Shown here in pieces: positions 22,995-34,375 of a stretch of DNA of 64,000 nucleotides. Origin of the DNA: Xanthostigma xanthostigma (taxonomy: Eukaryota > Arthropoda > Insecta > Raphidioptera > Raphidiidae). Position 1 is the stretch's first letter; each line of letters begins with the position of its first letter. Below the pieces are notes generated by a model, which had not been told where the DNA came from, did not search any database, and saw only the letters and a program-made list of their open reading frames with translations. The stretch spans positions 19,988,465 through 20,052,464 of the forward strand of contig OY754468.1 of assembly GCA_963575645.1 (NCBI GenBank). The letters run 5' to 3'. A program made the translations under genes and the position numbers.

Positions 22995-23904
22995 TACTCC
23001 AGTAAATAAGCCGGGAAATACTATACAATCTGGAAAAGTGGTGGAACAGCTCCGATTTCAAAAATTCTTTTTTTCCTTGATTCCTTAGACCCTCAGGAAC
23101 ATTCATCACCACTAACCTCCGCCTCACTCCGAAAATTGGAAAAAGTAGGGTGGTTTTAACTCTCTCAAAAGCACCCGCCAGTGAAACAGTGGAAACAAAT
23201 TTTGGAAAATAAAAATTTTATTTTAAAAATCATCTCTTGGGGGTTTTCGAGGTCGCTGATTACGAATCCGAGGTCTGTAATCAAGTGAGGGTAGTTCTAA
23301 CCCCTCAAAACCAGCCCCAGTCGTGACAGTAATGAAAAAAAAAATTGTAATTAAAAATAATGACTTTTATAATTGTTTTATCAGTTATTTATTTTGAAAA
23401 AAATTACAGTATACATATAACGAGCTTCAATTACATAATTATACTTTATAAGAGTGCTTTTGAAGGGTTGAAACTACCCTTACTTGACTACAGATCTCGA
23501 ATTCGTAATCAGCGACCTCGAAAACCCCCGAGAGACAATTTTTAAGACAAAATATAATTTTTTACTGTTTTTTTAATTACAGTGACGACTGGGGGTGGTT
23601 TTGAGGGGTTGGAACTACCCTCACTTGATTACAGACCTTGTATTCGTAATCAGCAGCCTCGAAAACTCCCGAGAGACGATTTTTAAGGCAAAATTTTTAT
23701 TTTTCAAAATTTTTTTCCACTGTTTCACTGGCGAGTGCTTTTGAGAAGGTTAAAACTACCCTACTTTTTCCAATTTTCGGAGTGAGGCGGAGGTTAGGAG
23801 TGATGCATGTTCCTGAGGGTCTAAGGAATCAAGGAAAAAAAGAATTTTTGAAATCGGAGCTGTTCCACCACTTTTCCAGATTTTTCGGCTTATTTACTGG
23901 ACTA
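22995..23904. mobile_element. Foldback element FB4 inserted in GR1 exon 2 region
   Basis: The ends are TACTCCAGTAAATAAGCCG and, read inward from the right, TAGTCCAGTAAATAAGCCG, flanked by duplicated TTA (22992-22994 and 23905-23907). Other units show the uninterrupted site ('caatcgcttggcagttgac' in GR4). The arms, about 290 bp each, include 'tggtggaacagctccgattt', 'cactccgaaaattgg' and 'cagtgaaacagtgg', mirrored on the right. A central segment of about 330 bp contains a further inverted pair ('gtgagggtagttctaacccc' and its mirror). The ORF at 23360-23545 is within it and has no domain. Confidence 0.8.
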
Positions 23905-24510
23905 TTAGCAGTTGACAACATCGGAGAAAACGCTTAAATATTATATTGCTCTGTACCTATACGGAGTTAAAATTTGATAAGAATTCTTAGAAAATAGATT
24001 TAAAAAAACGTCTAAACATTTTAGTCTAGGTTTAAGTAATTATCTGACCATAAACCTTGTAAAAAATAAAAATATATTTTTTTGTAGAAAAACAATCTTG
24101 GAACCAAAATATTTTGTCAACAAGTGAATTTTATGTATTGAGGTGGATTATTCCATAGTGACAATGGTAAGACATATTCTTTAATATAAATAGGAAAGAG
24201 TAGCATTTGTAGATAAGTTACGAAAAAACTTACACTCCAAACAGTAGTAGAGCTTGCAGAGATATGATTGTTTAAATAGCTTTTTCATAGATCATTCAAT
24301 CGTTCGATACAAACTTTTCACTGTAAATAAAATGTTTCATCTTGTGGAAGCTGTATTTGGAATTTTTTCTTGTTTTGTCTTTAATTACACTATATTTAGG
24401 TAATTACAGTTGTCGTGACCAACATATAGTTATAATGAACTTATTTATTATTTTAGATGCTTTCATTTGCATTCACCAATGCGGTCATACTTATCCAGTT
24501 CTCGCAATAG

Positions 24511-25525
24511 GAAAGATCATTAATCGAAGTGGAAGAATTTTGAAACTAATTGTGAATCAATTAAAAACACAATTTTATAATCAGTAACCGCCCAATAAAA
24601 ACTATTTTTACAAAATTTAAGTGTTCCAAAGATTACGCCAAAAATGTGGAGGGAACATTTAGTACGGAATGCTGGATCGACAAGCTCTTCTTTGGTCTCA
24701 TTATTTTCAAAGTGCATTGCCAAATTAGAAATTGTAACAGGTTAAAAAAATCAGTATAGGTATTTGTATTCCAATACCTGTGACAATTTTTGGAAAAATA
24801 CCTGGAGGCGGACTCACCCTTATCATTTTAACAAGGCTTAAGTGAAGTTAGTGTTAAAATGAAAAGATTATCCCCGGCAGCCACGTAAATTTTAAATTGG
24901 TATAATTTACGATAAATTCATATTTATCAAAAAATTGAACTAAAGCAACTAAAATGTAATTTAATAATATAAAAACAGAATGCTAACAATGCACAAAAAT
25001 GCTAAACGGCTTTTTCAGGCGCTCTTTCTGGGATACCTAATTGTGTACTCATGTTTTTTCAAGGGGATATTATTTTAAAATACTTGCATTATTTTTTCCT
25101 TTGCAGTTATTTTTGTAAGTATATAGTGGACATGCAAGTGTGCTTAATATAAAAATAATAATGCATTGTCGTTTTTTTAAAACAAACACGTAGAAAATAT
25201 TATTAATAAAGAAATGACCACTAATTATTTTCTACAACCAACTTATTATGTAGTAAATCAAATCGAAATTTAAGCGGTAAGTATAAAGGGTTTATCAATT
25301 TTTTTTCAAATTTAAATTTTTTCTATTTGTTTTCGTTTCCATCTTTATTTAACAAATAAAAATCGTTCATTAATCACTTTAATTTCTTAGAATATTTCCC
25401 TCTAAGTATTTAATCTGTAATCCATAAGTGAATATTACAGGTATACATATTTTTATATCTATATGATTACAGGTAATTAAAATACTTTTCACCTCTTATA
25501 ATCTACGTGTTATAAAATAAGGGTC
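24511..25525 (+). other. Spacer between GR1 and P2
   Basis: It is shared with the other units after the last GR exon (for example 'caggcgctctttctgggata' near 25018, also at 37106 and 56884). No gene is present. The alternative frame of the last GR exon stays open to 24587, but the other frame carries the GR motif, so this is taken as chance. P2 promoter elements begin at 25526. Confidence 0.5.
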
Positions 25526-25557
25526 TATTAAAAACTCTAGGAGACTGTGGATAGTCA
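25526..25557 (+). promoter_or_regulatory. Core promoter of P2 (weak TATA, initiator)
   Basis: TATTAAAA at 25526 lies 31 bp before the A of TCACAGTT at 25557, inside the dyad ACTGTGGATAGTCACAGT. The TATA element is weaker than in P1 and P4, but spacing and initiator are unchanged. Confidence 0.6.
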
Positions 25558-25606
25558 CAGTTCTTAGTTGAAAACTCACATTGAAAGACGCAAAATAGTT
25601 TTCAAG

Positions 25607-26512
25607 ATGCCGAAGTTACAACGAAATTCGAAGAACATTTCATCATCGATGAAAAGGGTTTTTCCTTTCGAAGAAACAGACGGATCAACCGAGAAGAAGC
25701 AACGCATTATTCAAGAAGTCGAAGAACAAAACGACCAACAAAAGCTAACGGACACTAAAGTTAGTGAAACGTTTTTGGATAACATAATGGCAAGTCTAAA
25801 ACGCATTTCGAGGCTCGATTCACCGTCGAAGAAAGGTTCTTTGCCATCCGAAGAAGCAGAAGATACTATTCAAGCCGAAGAAATTGGATGTCTTCCGACC
25901 AAGCAAACGAATTTTCAAATACGTGAACAATTCTTGGATACCATTATGGCAGATCTAAGACACGCGGATAATAGTATCAAAACGACAGTTCCTGATGTCA
26001 GCAAGGATAATATCGAAACGGGAAAGAACACAGACGAAACGACATTGTTTGTATCAGAAGCAGCAACTATTTCTGTTGATAACAACAATGCATCGCATGG
26101 AGAATCTACAAAAAAAGGTATTTTATCTCATCGGCTACGAAAAGGTCCCAAGAAGACTGTCACGTGGAGAACAAACGACAAATTAGCGAACGATCAGTTT
26201 TTCAAATCATCCGACTGCGCTGATGTCATTAAAAAACGCACTGACTTTTATATAAAATTTAGATCGCCTCCCAAATGTCCAATTCGCAGGGTTAAAGCTC
26301 TATCCGTGAGTGATGTGATTCAAAAAGGTACGACTTTTAAAAAAGCTGCATCACGAGATTTTACAGAGCTGTCAAATGAACATTCGTGTGCGGATGGTGA
26401 TTTGTGGTTTGATATGAATTTGAACGAAGCAGCGAAAAACGGTTCGACGTCAATTTCCGAGAGTGAAGAATTGGTAATGTGGATGGAAGAAATGAAAAAT
26501 TTTCAGCATTAA
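25607..26512 (+). CDS. P2: PNUTS-like PP1-docking protein (301 aa)
   Basis: This is the longest fully open copy. The start at 25607 (ATGCCGAAG) is chosen because all copies share it; the frame is open a little further upstream but without an ATG that other copies keep. Layout: a possible bipartite nuclear signal (KR at 16-17, KKQR at 30-33), repeats SETFLDNIMASLKR (53-66) and EQFLDTIMADLRH (107-119), a Ser/Asp/Asn-rich linker, GILSHRLRKGPKKTVTW (171-187) with the PP1 RVxF motif TVTW at 184-187, then DKLANDQFF, RSPPKCPIRRVKALSVSDV, and an acidic tail. The PNUTS resemblance is confined to the docking region. GILSHRLRKG differs from P1 only by RLQ, while the linker differs by a small in-frame length change (DNNNASHGES absent in P1). 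No intron is evident. Function is inferred, expression unknown. Confidence 0.7.
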   Translation: MPKLQRNSKNISSSMKRVFPFEETDGSTEKKQRIIQEVEEQNDQQKLTDTKVSETFLDNIMASLKRISRLDSPSKKGSLPSEEAEDTIQAEEIGCLPTKQTNFQIREQFLDTIMADLRHADNSIKTTVPDVSKDNIETGKNTDETTLFVSEAATISVDNNNASHGESTKKGILSHRLRKGPKKTVTWRTNDKLANDQFFKSSDCADVIKKRTDFYIKFRSPPKCPIRRVKALSVSDVIQKGTTFKKAASRDFTELSNEHSCADGDLWFDMNLNEAAKNGSTSISESEELVMWMEEMKNFQH

Positions 26513-27225
26513 TGTACAAAATGGACGACGCAGAAGCAAAAATGTAAAATTATAAGTTAAAATTATTGTAAGAAAATGTTATTTATTAATTATTATTGTT
26601 CTAATTTATTTGTATATATTTTATTAAATTTTAGAGATTTATTGAATTATTTCTTTTATTCATATTTTACTACATATCCCTGATTTGTATAGGTATACTT
26701 AACAGACGTGTTTTTCATAGTCTGAATAATAAAGTAGTTATTGATCGCTTGATTTTGCTTTATTAAAAAAAGGTACCTTATATGCTATTTATTAAACTGT
26801 GATAGTTGTTACTGGAAAACGGGTGAATAAATAGTTCATATAAAAGAAGAAGTTTTGATTTTAGTTTCTGATCGAATAATGTCTATAAAAATTAATACAA
26901 AAACTGAGCGTTTGTAATTAAACCTATAGATGAAAAACTTCCTCGTAAAAGTCGTTTTAAGCTCATCTTTAGAAAAAACTCTCTAAATATTATCTACGAC
27001 AAAATACTTTGGTTAATTATAAACATTAATTTTGGGTTTTAGTTTCTAGTTGAATTTAGTCTATAAAAATGATAAATTTTGTTATAAAAACCTTAATGAT
27101 TTGAAATTATATGCCTGGTGACTAAAGATGGTTGATAAACGGAAATATTAAATAGAAAAACGTGTGCTTATTACTAAGCGATTATGATTAGTGGTGAAAT
27201 TTTAACGAATTAAAGTTTAACAAAA
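26513..27225 (+). other. Spacer between P2 and GR2
   Basis: This is unit flank shared with other copies: post-P tail 'atggacgacgcagaagcaaa', then AT-rich sequence, then 'gctggaaaacgggtgaataa'-type and 'acttcctcgtaaaagtcgt' blocks. No gene and no separate insertion are seen. Confidence 0.5.
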
Positions 27226-27630
27226 ATGATAAGATTCAATAAGTCTTATTTTAAAATTTTGTAAATGCTGCAATATTTTCGTGATAAAAAATGGAAATAA
27301 TAGATTCACAAAAACAGGTCTAAATCTATTGATTTGTGTAAAGTTTCTAATACATGTAATTTTAATAAGCTTTTCACAAATAGATTGTTACAAGCATGAA
27401 ACATGTACGGTGAATTTTATAAACACAGTTCTGCAAGCGCTTACAGCAACGTACCACATTTTAAATCAAGAAAAAATGATAAAGATTCTAGATAAAATAA
27501 CTGAATGCAATCACTCATTGTGTGATATAACTGGCATATATATTTCATATAACAAACGACAACAAAATATTAATATTTTGATATTTTATTTGATGGACGT
27601 AATTTTGTTTATCAAATCAAGTTTATTAAT
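27226..27630 (+). pseudogene. GR2: truncated gustatory receptor exon 1, fused to P3
   Basis: It matches GR exon 1 from ATGATAAGATTC (27226). About 20 bp (the bases for INDPLD) are missing near the start, so the frame from that ATG fails after a few codons. The downstream part is open (27281 onward: GLNLLICVKFLIHVILISF...). GR similarity stops at 'atcaaatcaagtttattaat' (27630), about 45% into exon 1, where P sequence begins. Exons 2 and 3 are missing. This is the product of a deletion or unequal exchange between a GR and a P copy. Confidence 0.75.
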
Positions 27631-28303
27631 TATTGAAACGTTTTTGGATACCATAATGGCAAGTCTAAAACGCAATTCGAGGAGCGAGTCACCATCGACC
27701 AAACAAAGGGATTTTCAAATACGTAAACAATTCTTGGATACCATTATGGCTGGTCTAAGATACGCGGATGATAGTATCAAAACGACAGTTCCTGATGTCA
27801 GCAAGGATGATATCGCAATGGGGAAAAATACAGATGAAATGACTTTGTTTGGATCAGAAGAAGCTACGATTTCTGTTGATAGCAACAATGCATCGCATGG
27901 AGAATCTACAAAAAAAGGTATTTTATCTCATTGGCTACGAAAATGTCCCCAAAAGACTGTCACATAGACAACAAATGATAAATTAGCGAACGTCCAGTTT
28001 TTCAAATCGACAGACTACGCTAATGTCATTAAAAAGCACAGTGATTTTTATATAAAATTTAGATCACCTCCCAAATGTCCGGTTCGCAGGGTTAAAGCTC
28101 TATCCGTGAGTGATGTGGTTCAAAAAGCGATAACTTTTAAAAAAGCAGCAACACAAGATTTTACAAAGCTGTCAAATTCATGTGCGGATGGTGATTTATG
28201 GTTTGACATGAATTTGAACGAAGTAGCGAAGGACGGTACGACATTTTCCGAAAGTGAAGAGTTGGAAATGTGGCTGGAAGAAATGAAAAATTTTCAGCTC
28301 TAA
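27631..28303 (+). pseudogene. P3: 5'-truncated PNUTS-like copy in GR/P chimera
   Basis: It picks up P sequence at ETFLDTIMASLKR (promoter and first ~52 codons lost). It lacks the segment between the two FLDTIM repeats (SPSTKQRDFQIRK joins the flanks of that gap), and carries TAG in place of the codon for W of TVTW (27964-27966). The rest, to FQL at 28303, is open in the same frame. The 228-codon ORF spanning GR2 and P3 (27281-27967) is the accidental fusion of a receptor N-terminus with a P middle. Most likely dead, though a transcript cannot be excluded. Confidence 0.75.
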
Positions 28304-29291
28304 TGTACGGATTATACGACGCGGAAGTAGAAATGCAATGTACAAAATGGCCAACGCAGAAGCAAAAATGTGATATTTGTAAATTGAAATTATTGTAATA
28401 ATGTGTTATTTATTAATTATTATTGTTACATTTGCACATATTTTATTACATTTTATATATTTCTTGAATTATTATAAGTTAAAATTATTGTAATAATATA
28501 ATATTTATTAATAATTATTGTTATATTTTATTTTTTTATTTATTTATTGTATTTATATCTTTTTTTACATATAGGTACCTACTTTGTGTATACTTGTTTA
28601 CCATAGTTTATATGATACGAAGTGTAAAGGAATAATAAATTAATTATTGATTGGTTGATTGACATACAAAAGTATTCGACCACAGGTAAATTGCCGGAAT
28701 ACTGTTTTACCCTATTAAAAATGAGACTTCATATGCGTGTGGTTCATAATTAAATAAATATTAGTGGAAGTGATATAACTCTTTATTAAACATGTAATAT
28801 TTGTTGCTGGAAAACGGGTGAATAAATAATCCAAATAGGTACAGCTTAAAAAAAACTATTCATATACAAGAAATAGATTGGGTATTGATCATTGAGTGAT
28901 TATTATAATTTTGGATTTTAGTTTCTGATCGAAACTTGTCTATAAAAATTGATAAAAAAACTGATAGTTTTTAATTAAACCTATAGATGAGAAATTTCCT
29001 ATAGTAAAAATCGTATAAAACTTTTTTAAAATATTTTGGGTTAATGACAAAGATTAATTTTGGATTTTAGTTTGTAGTTGAATTGGGACCTATTAAAAAT
29101 ATTATTTGTTTTAAAAACCTTAATGATTTAAAATTATATAGGGCAATGCGAATCTTGCTAGTGAATATTCAAGACGGTTGATAAATCGAAAGTTTAAATA
29201 ATATTATTTAAAAATAAATACGATATTAAACGTTTATTAGTTAGAGATTATGATTAGTGGTCATATTTGAACGGTTTAAATTTTATAAAAA
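28304..29291 (+). other. Spacer between P3 and GR3
   Basis: Unit flank, closely similar to 53258-54086 (for example 'ggtgaataaataatccaaat' and 'gggcaatgcgaatcttgcta'), which pairs GR3 with GR5 as nearest relatives. AT-rich, no gene. Confidence 0.5.
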
Positions 29292-30247
29292 ATGATTAGA
29301 TTCATAAATGATCCTTTAGACTCAATAAGTCTTATTTTAAAATTTTGTAAATGCTTCAATATTTTCGTGATAAGAAATGAAAATAATATATTCACAAAAA
29401 CAGGTCCAAGTCTGTTGGTTTGTGTAAAGTTTCTAATACATGTAATTTTAATAAGCTTTTCACAAATAGATTGTTACAAGCATGAAACGTGTACCGCGAA
29501 TTTTATAAACACAGTTTTACAAGCGCTTGCAGTGTTATCAATCTTTTCAGCTGCGTACCACATTTTAAATCAAGAAAAAATGATAACAATTCTAGATAAA
29601 ATAACTAAATGCAATCACTCATTGCATGTTATAACTGGCATATATGTTTCATATAACAAACGGCAACAAAATATTAATATTTTGATATTTTATTTGATGG
29701 AAGTAATTTTGTTTGTCAAATCAAGTTTATTAATCGCAGTACACAAAGGAGAAAGGGTGATGTCAATGATCTATTTTACGTGGATTAAAAATTTTTTAAA
29801 TTTTGACATTTTTGTCTTATTATCAATTCATTTATTTATGGGGTTTGTATCAATTCTTTCTCAACAAGTGAAGGCTCTGAATGAATATCTTGTTCGGCAG
29901 AAGAGAAATGAAAAAACCGTCAATGAATATAAATTTGTAGCCGCTTATCAAAAAGTATGCTATTTGCATGCCCAGATTGGCGACATTTTTCAAATATTAA
30001 ACTCATATTTTGGATTTTATTTTTTAATTCTCTATTCCATTAATGTGTTGTATAGCACAAATTCGTTGTACGTTAGTTACAAAACCACGGATCAGCTTGA
30101 ACGTATTGATGAAATGATTTGGTTTTTAAAGCATATTATTGTTACGAAAATGTCCGTCACATCCTGCGTTAAACTCAAAGAGCAGGTAAATATTTATATT
30201 TTTCATTATTACTTCTTTTTTAAGTTCTCTAAAAATCTGATGATATT

Positions 30248-31124
30248 TGTTGGAGATACGAAGTAGCCACTGCTATTATAAACAGTATAAGTAATGTAAC
30301 TATGGTAGTAGTCTAGAAGTGACCACAACAAAGTGAAAACGCGAAATTCTGCTCATAGATCTGTATCATTATAAAGTGACATATATTCATATAATAAATA
30401 TCTGATACGTACCTTAGAGTTATTCATTGCGTTATTTAACTTGCTAACAGGTTATGGGCCCAGAATAGATTCAGGTAACGTCGAGAAAAAATCGTGAAAA
30501 AATCACGAGAAAAATTGGGCACCTTTGATCGCGTAGTGTGTGTGGTATAAACGGGAAAACCGTTTTGTGTGAGACTCAGTCAGCGAAAATTGTATTTGCG
30601 AGATAAAATTTAAAAAACTCGTGTCGCAGTGCCAAACCCTGCCGACAATATAGTGTATTTGCTTTTATAGGCAGTGTGGCTCAACTGTTTGAACTTAACT
30701 TTGTTTTTGGACAAAATAAAAAAATTACCCCTTAATACACCCCTTAAAAAAACAGTTTTTTACTTAATTTCAATATCAATTCAGCATCTGTAACAAATTA
30801 TATACACCCTTCAGTATGTAAATCTACATTAGTAAACTTGTGTTTTCATCAAATTTGTAAGTCCGGTCCTGTCGAGCCGATTTTTTTAAAATTTTAGTAG
30901 CACATTTTAATAATTACTAAAGAGTTAAATTTCAAATTTGAAACGATTCTGAGAATTTTTTTGGTATTTTTGGGCCCAAAAAAAATTTTCAACCCCTAAA
31001 ACCCACCCTTAAAGTGGCCCGATCGGACCCATTTTAAATAGGCTTCGTGCGGTGATGGATTTCAACATGTGGTCCAAATTTCGTTAAAATCAATTAACTC
31101 CTTCGAAAGTTATAGCCCGCACAC

Positions 31125-31165
<41 letters not shown>

Positions 31166-34113
31166 TAAACATACTTTTCAAAAAATGGTGCCAAAGTGTT
31201 TAGGGGGCTATGAAACGTCGAGAAATTTTGGTCCGACCCCTAGGTCCCGCCATCAGACCGACGCCAATAGTGTAAGTGCCTTATGGCAAATACACTAAAA
31301 AGGAATAATGTCAGCATTTATGAGAATCGAACCACTAAATGCGGAAAATTATGATACATGGAAAATTCAAATGGAGGCCATATTAGTGAAAAAAGACGTG
31401 TGGGCCTATGTGAATGGTACGGTAAAAAAGCCATTGACCGGAGATCTGGAAATCAGAGAATGGTCAAACAAAGATGCTAAAGCAAAAGCGGATATTGTGT
31501 TGTCAATATCTACTTCAGAGCTTAATGTGATTCGTGGATTGACAACTTCAAGAGAAATTTGGCTAAAAATAGAGTCAACATTTCAATCAAAGGGACCGGC
31601 GCGAAAAGCGACACTATTGAAAAAAATAATTTTGTCACGGTTAAAAGAAGGTGAAGATGTTCGGACACATTTAACGGAATTTTTCGAAACGGTTGCCAAA
31701 TTGAAAGAAATTGGAATATTGATTAATGATGAGGTATTAGCTATTTTATTGTTATACAGTTTGCCAGAATCATTTGAAAATTTTCGTTGCGCCATTGAAA
31801 CACGTGACGAGTTACTAGAGCCTGAAATATTACGTGTGAAAATTTTAGAAGAATTCCAATCATGTAGAATGAGCAGCAACAGCGAAGAGCAAAATGTTAT
31901 GCATGCAAAGAGGACACATTTTCGTCAAAATAAAAGAATTCCACAAGAAAATTGTGAAGATTCGGGAAATAGAACCGGAAGTCAGACGAATGCGGGACAA
32001 AGAAAATGTTTTCGTTGTGGAAAAGTAGGTCATATTGCCAAAAAGTGTATGGCAAGATATCCGGTGAATACACAAGCAAGCGCACGACAAGTGGAAGAAA
32101 ATGACAATGAATCAGTGCAGAGTTTGGACAACAAGTGCAGAAACACAGCGATGTTAAACACAGCTGAAGAAGTGATGTTTAATTGTGAAAATTTTAATGC
32201 TCAGAACTGGTGTTTGGACAGCGGATGTACTGCACATATATGTACATTGAAAAGACAAGATTTGAAAAAATAGAAAATGTTAACAAAACATTGAATTTAG
32301 CGAATAATGATTCAACGACTATAAGCGGTGTTGGAAATGTACGAATGTTCAAGGAAATAAAGAATCCTGTAAAATATAAAGAAAACAACATAGTGATGTC
32401 AGTGAGTCATACGAAGAGTGAAATTGACGAGTGGCATTACAAGTTTGGACATTTAAATGAGAGAGATATAAAAGACATGGCGAAAAGCGGTGTTGTACAC
32501 GGTTTAAAGCTGAAAAGTGATCAGTCAATGATAAAATGCGGAGTTTGTATTCGTGAAAAGCAGACTAGAATTCCATTTCCGAAGTGTGAAAACAATCGTA
32601 CAAAAGACTTGTTAGAAATAGTGCATTCAGACGTATGTGGCCCGATGAGAACTGCATCTCATTCTGGTGCCAAATATTTCGTAACTTTTATTGATGACAA
32701 GTCACGTTGGTGTGAGATAGTTTTTATAAAAAACAAAAGTGACGTTTTGAATGCTTTTACAAAGTATAAAGCTGCTGCTGAAACACTAACGGGAAGAAAA
32801 ATAAAAGCACTACAATCGGACAATGGAAGGGAGTATTGCAATAAGGAGTTTGATAACTTTTTAGAACAAAACGGTATCGCGAGACGGTTATCGACACCGT
32901 ATACTTCTCAGCAAAACGGTGTGGCAAAGAGGAAAAATAGAACATTGGTCGAAATGGCTAGATGTATGATGCGACAAGCAAATGTTCCTCCGGTGTTTTG
33001 GGCAGAGGCAGTAAATACAGCGTGTTACGTGAGAAATCGGTGCGCAACTAAGCCATTAGAAGGGCAAACACCGTACATGTTATGGAAGGGGAAAATTCCC
33101 ACAGTTATATATTTTAAAATTTTTGGTTCAAAATGTTTCGTTTTGGACAAAAATCCTCAAAAATCTAAATTTGATTCAAAATCAGAAGACGGTATTTTTA
33201 TAGGCTATTCAAACGAATCGAAAGCATATCGAATATATTTACCGAAATCACAAAAAGTAATAGTGAGTCGTGATGTTAAATTTTTAAATGAATCAGCTTT
33301 TGATGAGGAATACCAGGAGTTTGAGGAAGAGACAGAAAAAATATCGAGATTTGACGAGGTTGAGCCAAATGAAAGTAGACAAAATACGTCTTTACCAGTA
33401 TTTCAACCGCCGAAACGTGGAAGGGGACGACCAATGTTATTGCGTTCCGGATCGGTTGGAAGACCGAAGAAATTGTATCATCCGGCTAGTGACAATAATA
33501 ATGAAGACGACAGAGAGAACAGTGAAGTTATATATTATAATTTACCTGAAGAGAATACAGATTATAATGACACATTCCTGAAATGTTATTTAACAATAAC
33601 TCATAATCCAGTAACGTGGCAAGAGGCAAAGCAAAGCGATAATGTTGAAGACTGGAGAGTAGCTTAGCAGATACGAAACAACACTGGTGTGCATCATTCA
33701 AGAACAAAGAACATCGACTTGCGCCACCATTTTATTCGGGATAATTGTGCGTCAGGTGAAATTGATCTACAATGTATGTCTACCGACGACATGCCAGCAG
33801 ATATTTTGACCAAGGGATTGTCTGGACATAAACATATTCATTGTTAGAGTAGATTAGGAATTATTGAGCTGAATTAAGAGAGTAGTTCGAGGTATCTACT
33901 TCGAGGGGAGGTGTTGGAGATACGAAGTAGCCACTGCTATTATAAACAGTATAAGTAATGTAACTATGGTAGTAGTCTAGAAGTGACCACAACAAAGTGA
34001 AAACGCGAAATTCTGCTCATAGATCTGTATTATTATAAAGTGACATATATTCATATAATAAATATCTGATACGTACCTTAGAGTTATTCATTGCGTTATT
34101 TAACTTGCTAACA
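30248..34113 (+). mobile_element. Copia-family LTR retrotransposon fossil in GR3 intron 1
   Basis: LTRs of 202 bp (30248-30449 and 33912-34113) start TGTTGG and end CTAACA and differ at one position by eye, so the insertion is young. The target duplication is ATATT (30243-30247 and 34114-34118); the empty site is visible in GR1, GR4 and GR5. After the 5' LTR comes GGTTATGGGCCCAG, the copia-type primer site matching initiator-Met tRNA. A purine tract (GAGGGGAGG) precedes the 3' LTR. Parts recognised: a gag-like region with a CCHC knuckle (about 31308-32200), a GAG-pre-integrase and integrase region (about 32400-33400), and a short tail like the end of copia RNase H. It is shorter than typical copia and broken in at least two places. 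Its leader contains a TIR insertion. Confidence 0.85.
30652..31294. mobile_element. TIR insertion inside the copia leader
   Basis: TAGTGTATTTGC at the left is mirrored by GCAAATACACTA at the right, and similarity extends a little inward (TATAGGCA against ATAAGGCA). The interior holds an (AT)n run (about 31132-31160) and interspersed-repeat text ('ttcgttaaaatcaattaact', 'gggggctatgaaacgtcgag'). No ORF and no clear target duplication, so the call is tentative. Confidence 0.45.
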
Positions 34114-34254
34114 ATATTTAATATAAAACAACCGAAAAACGAACATGAAATGGAACAATAATCACTGCTATCTTCATCCTAAAAAGAACAAAATCAGTCA
34201 TCAGGCGACATAATAATTTGACTGTCAACACAAATTAATTAATGAAAGCGATAC

Positions 34255-34375
34255 ATTTTAGTACACTAGATCGGTCCAGCACGGCTAGATAGAAATTGCA
34301 GGCGAGTATACCTTCAAGAAGTGGCTTTTCTGCTCCGTGCTGCACTGGTCGTGTTGGTCCATGCTTGAAAAATGT
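34255..34375 (+). mobile_element. Partial TIR-element copy before GR3 exon 2
   Basis: It matches part of the 46974-47290 element ('tcggtccagcacggctag', 'tttctgctccgtgctg', 'tggtccatgcttga'). The equivalent copies in GR4 (46974-47290) and GR5 (55190-55300) show it predates the duplications. Confidence 0.5.

Larger units (their letters stand above)
20629..24510 (+). pseudogene. GR1: gustatory receptor pseudogene (7tm_7)
   Basis: Exon 1 is 20629-21519, ending CAG|GTAAAT. Exon 2 starts at 22735 after TTTCAG. The last exon is 24457-24510, encoding MLSFAFTNAVILIQFSQ, the GR C-terminal TYhhhhhQF motif in the form TNAVILIQF. Exon 1 encodes a hydrophobic multi-pass region and the loop NEYKFVTAYQKVCYLDAQIG typical of insect GRs. 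Breaks seen: the frame at the start of exon 1 is shifted against the intact GR3 copy (near 20698), a TGA interrupts it near 21175 (HFLV-stop), and exon 2 shifts frame after FFPQFL. A 910-bp foldback element is inserted at 22995-23904 in the exon 2 region. Chemosensory receptor origin is clear; function is lost in this copy. Confidence 0.75.

Noticed and set aside
24457-24587. Alternative frame of the last GR exon (DAFICIHQCGHTYPVLAIG...) as the coding frame
   Set aside because: The other frame gives TNAVILIQF, the GR terminal signature, in all four copies, and ends in each at a consistent stop. The alternative frame varies in length between copies.
29292-30266. GR3 as a complete 324-residue single-exon protein
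   Set aside because: The last 26 codons run past a good donor site (CAG|GTAAAT at 30185/30186) into intron and LTR sequence. The paralogues use the same donor.
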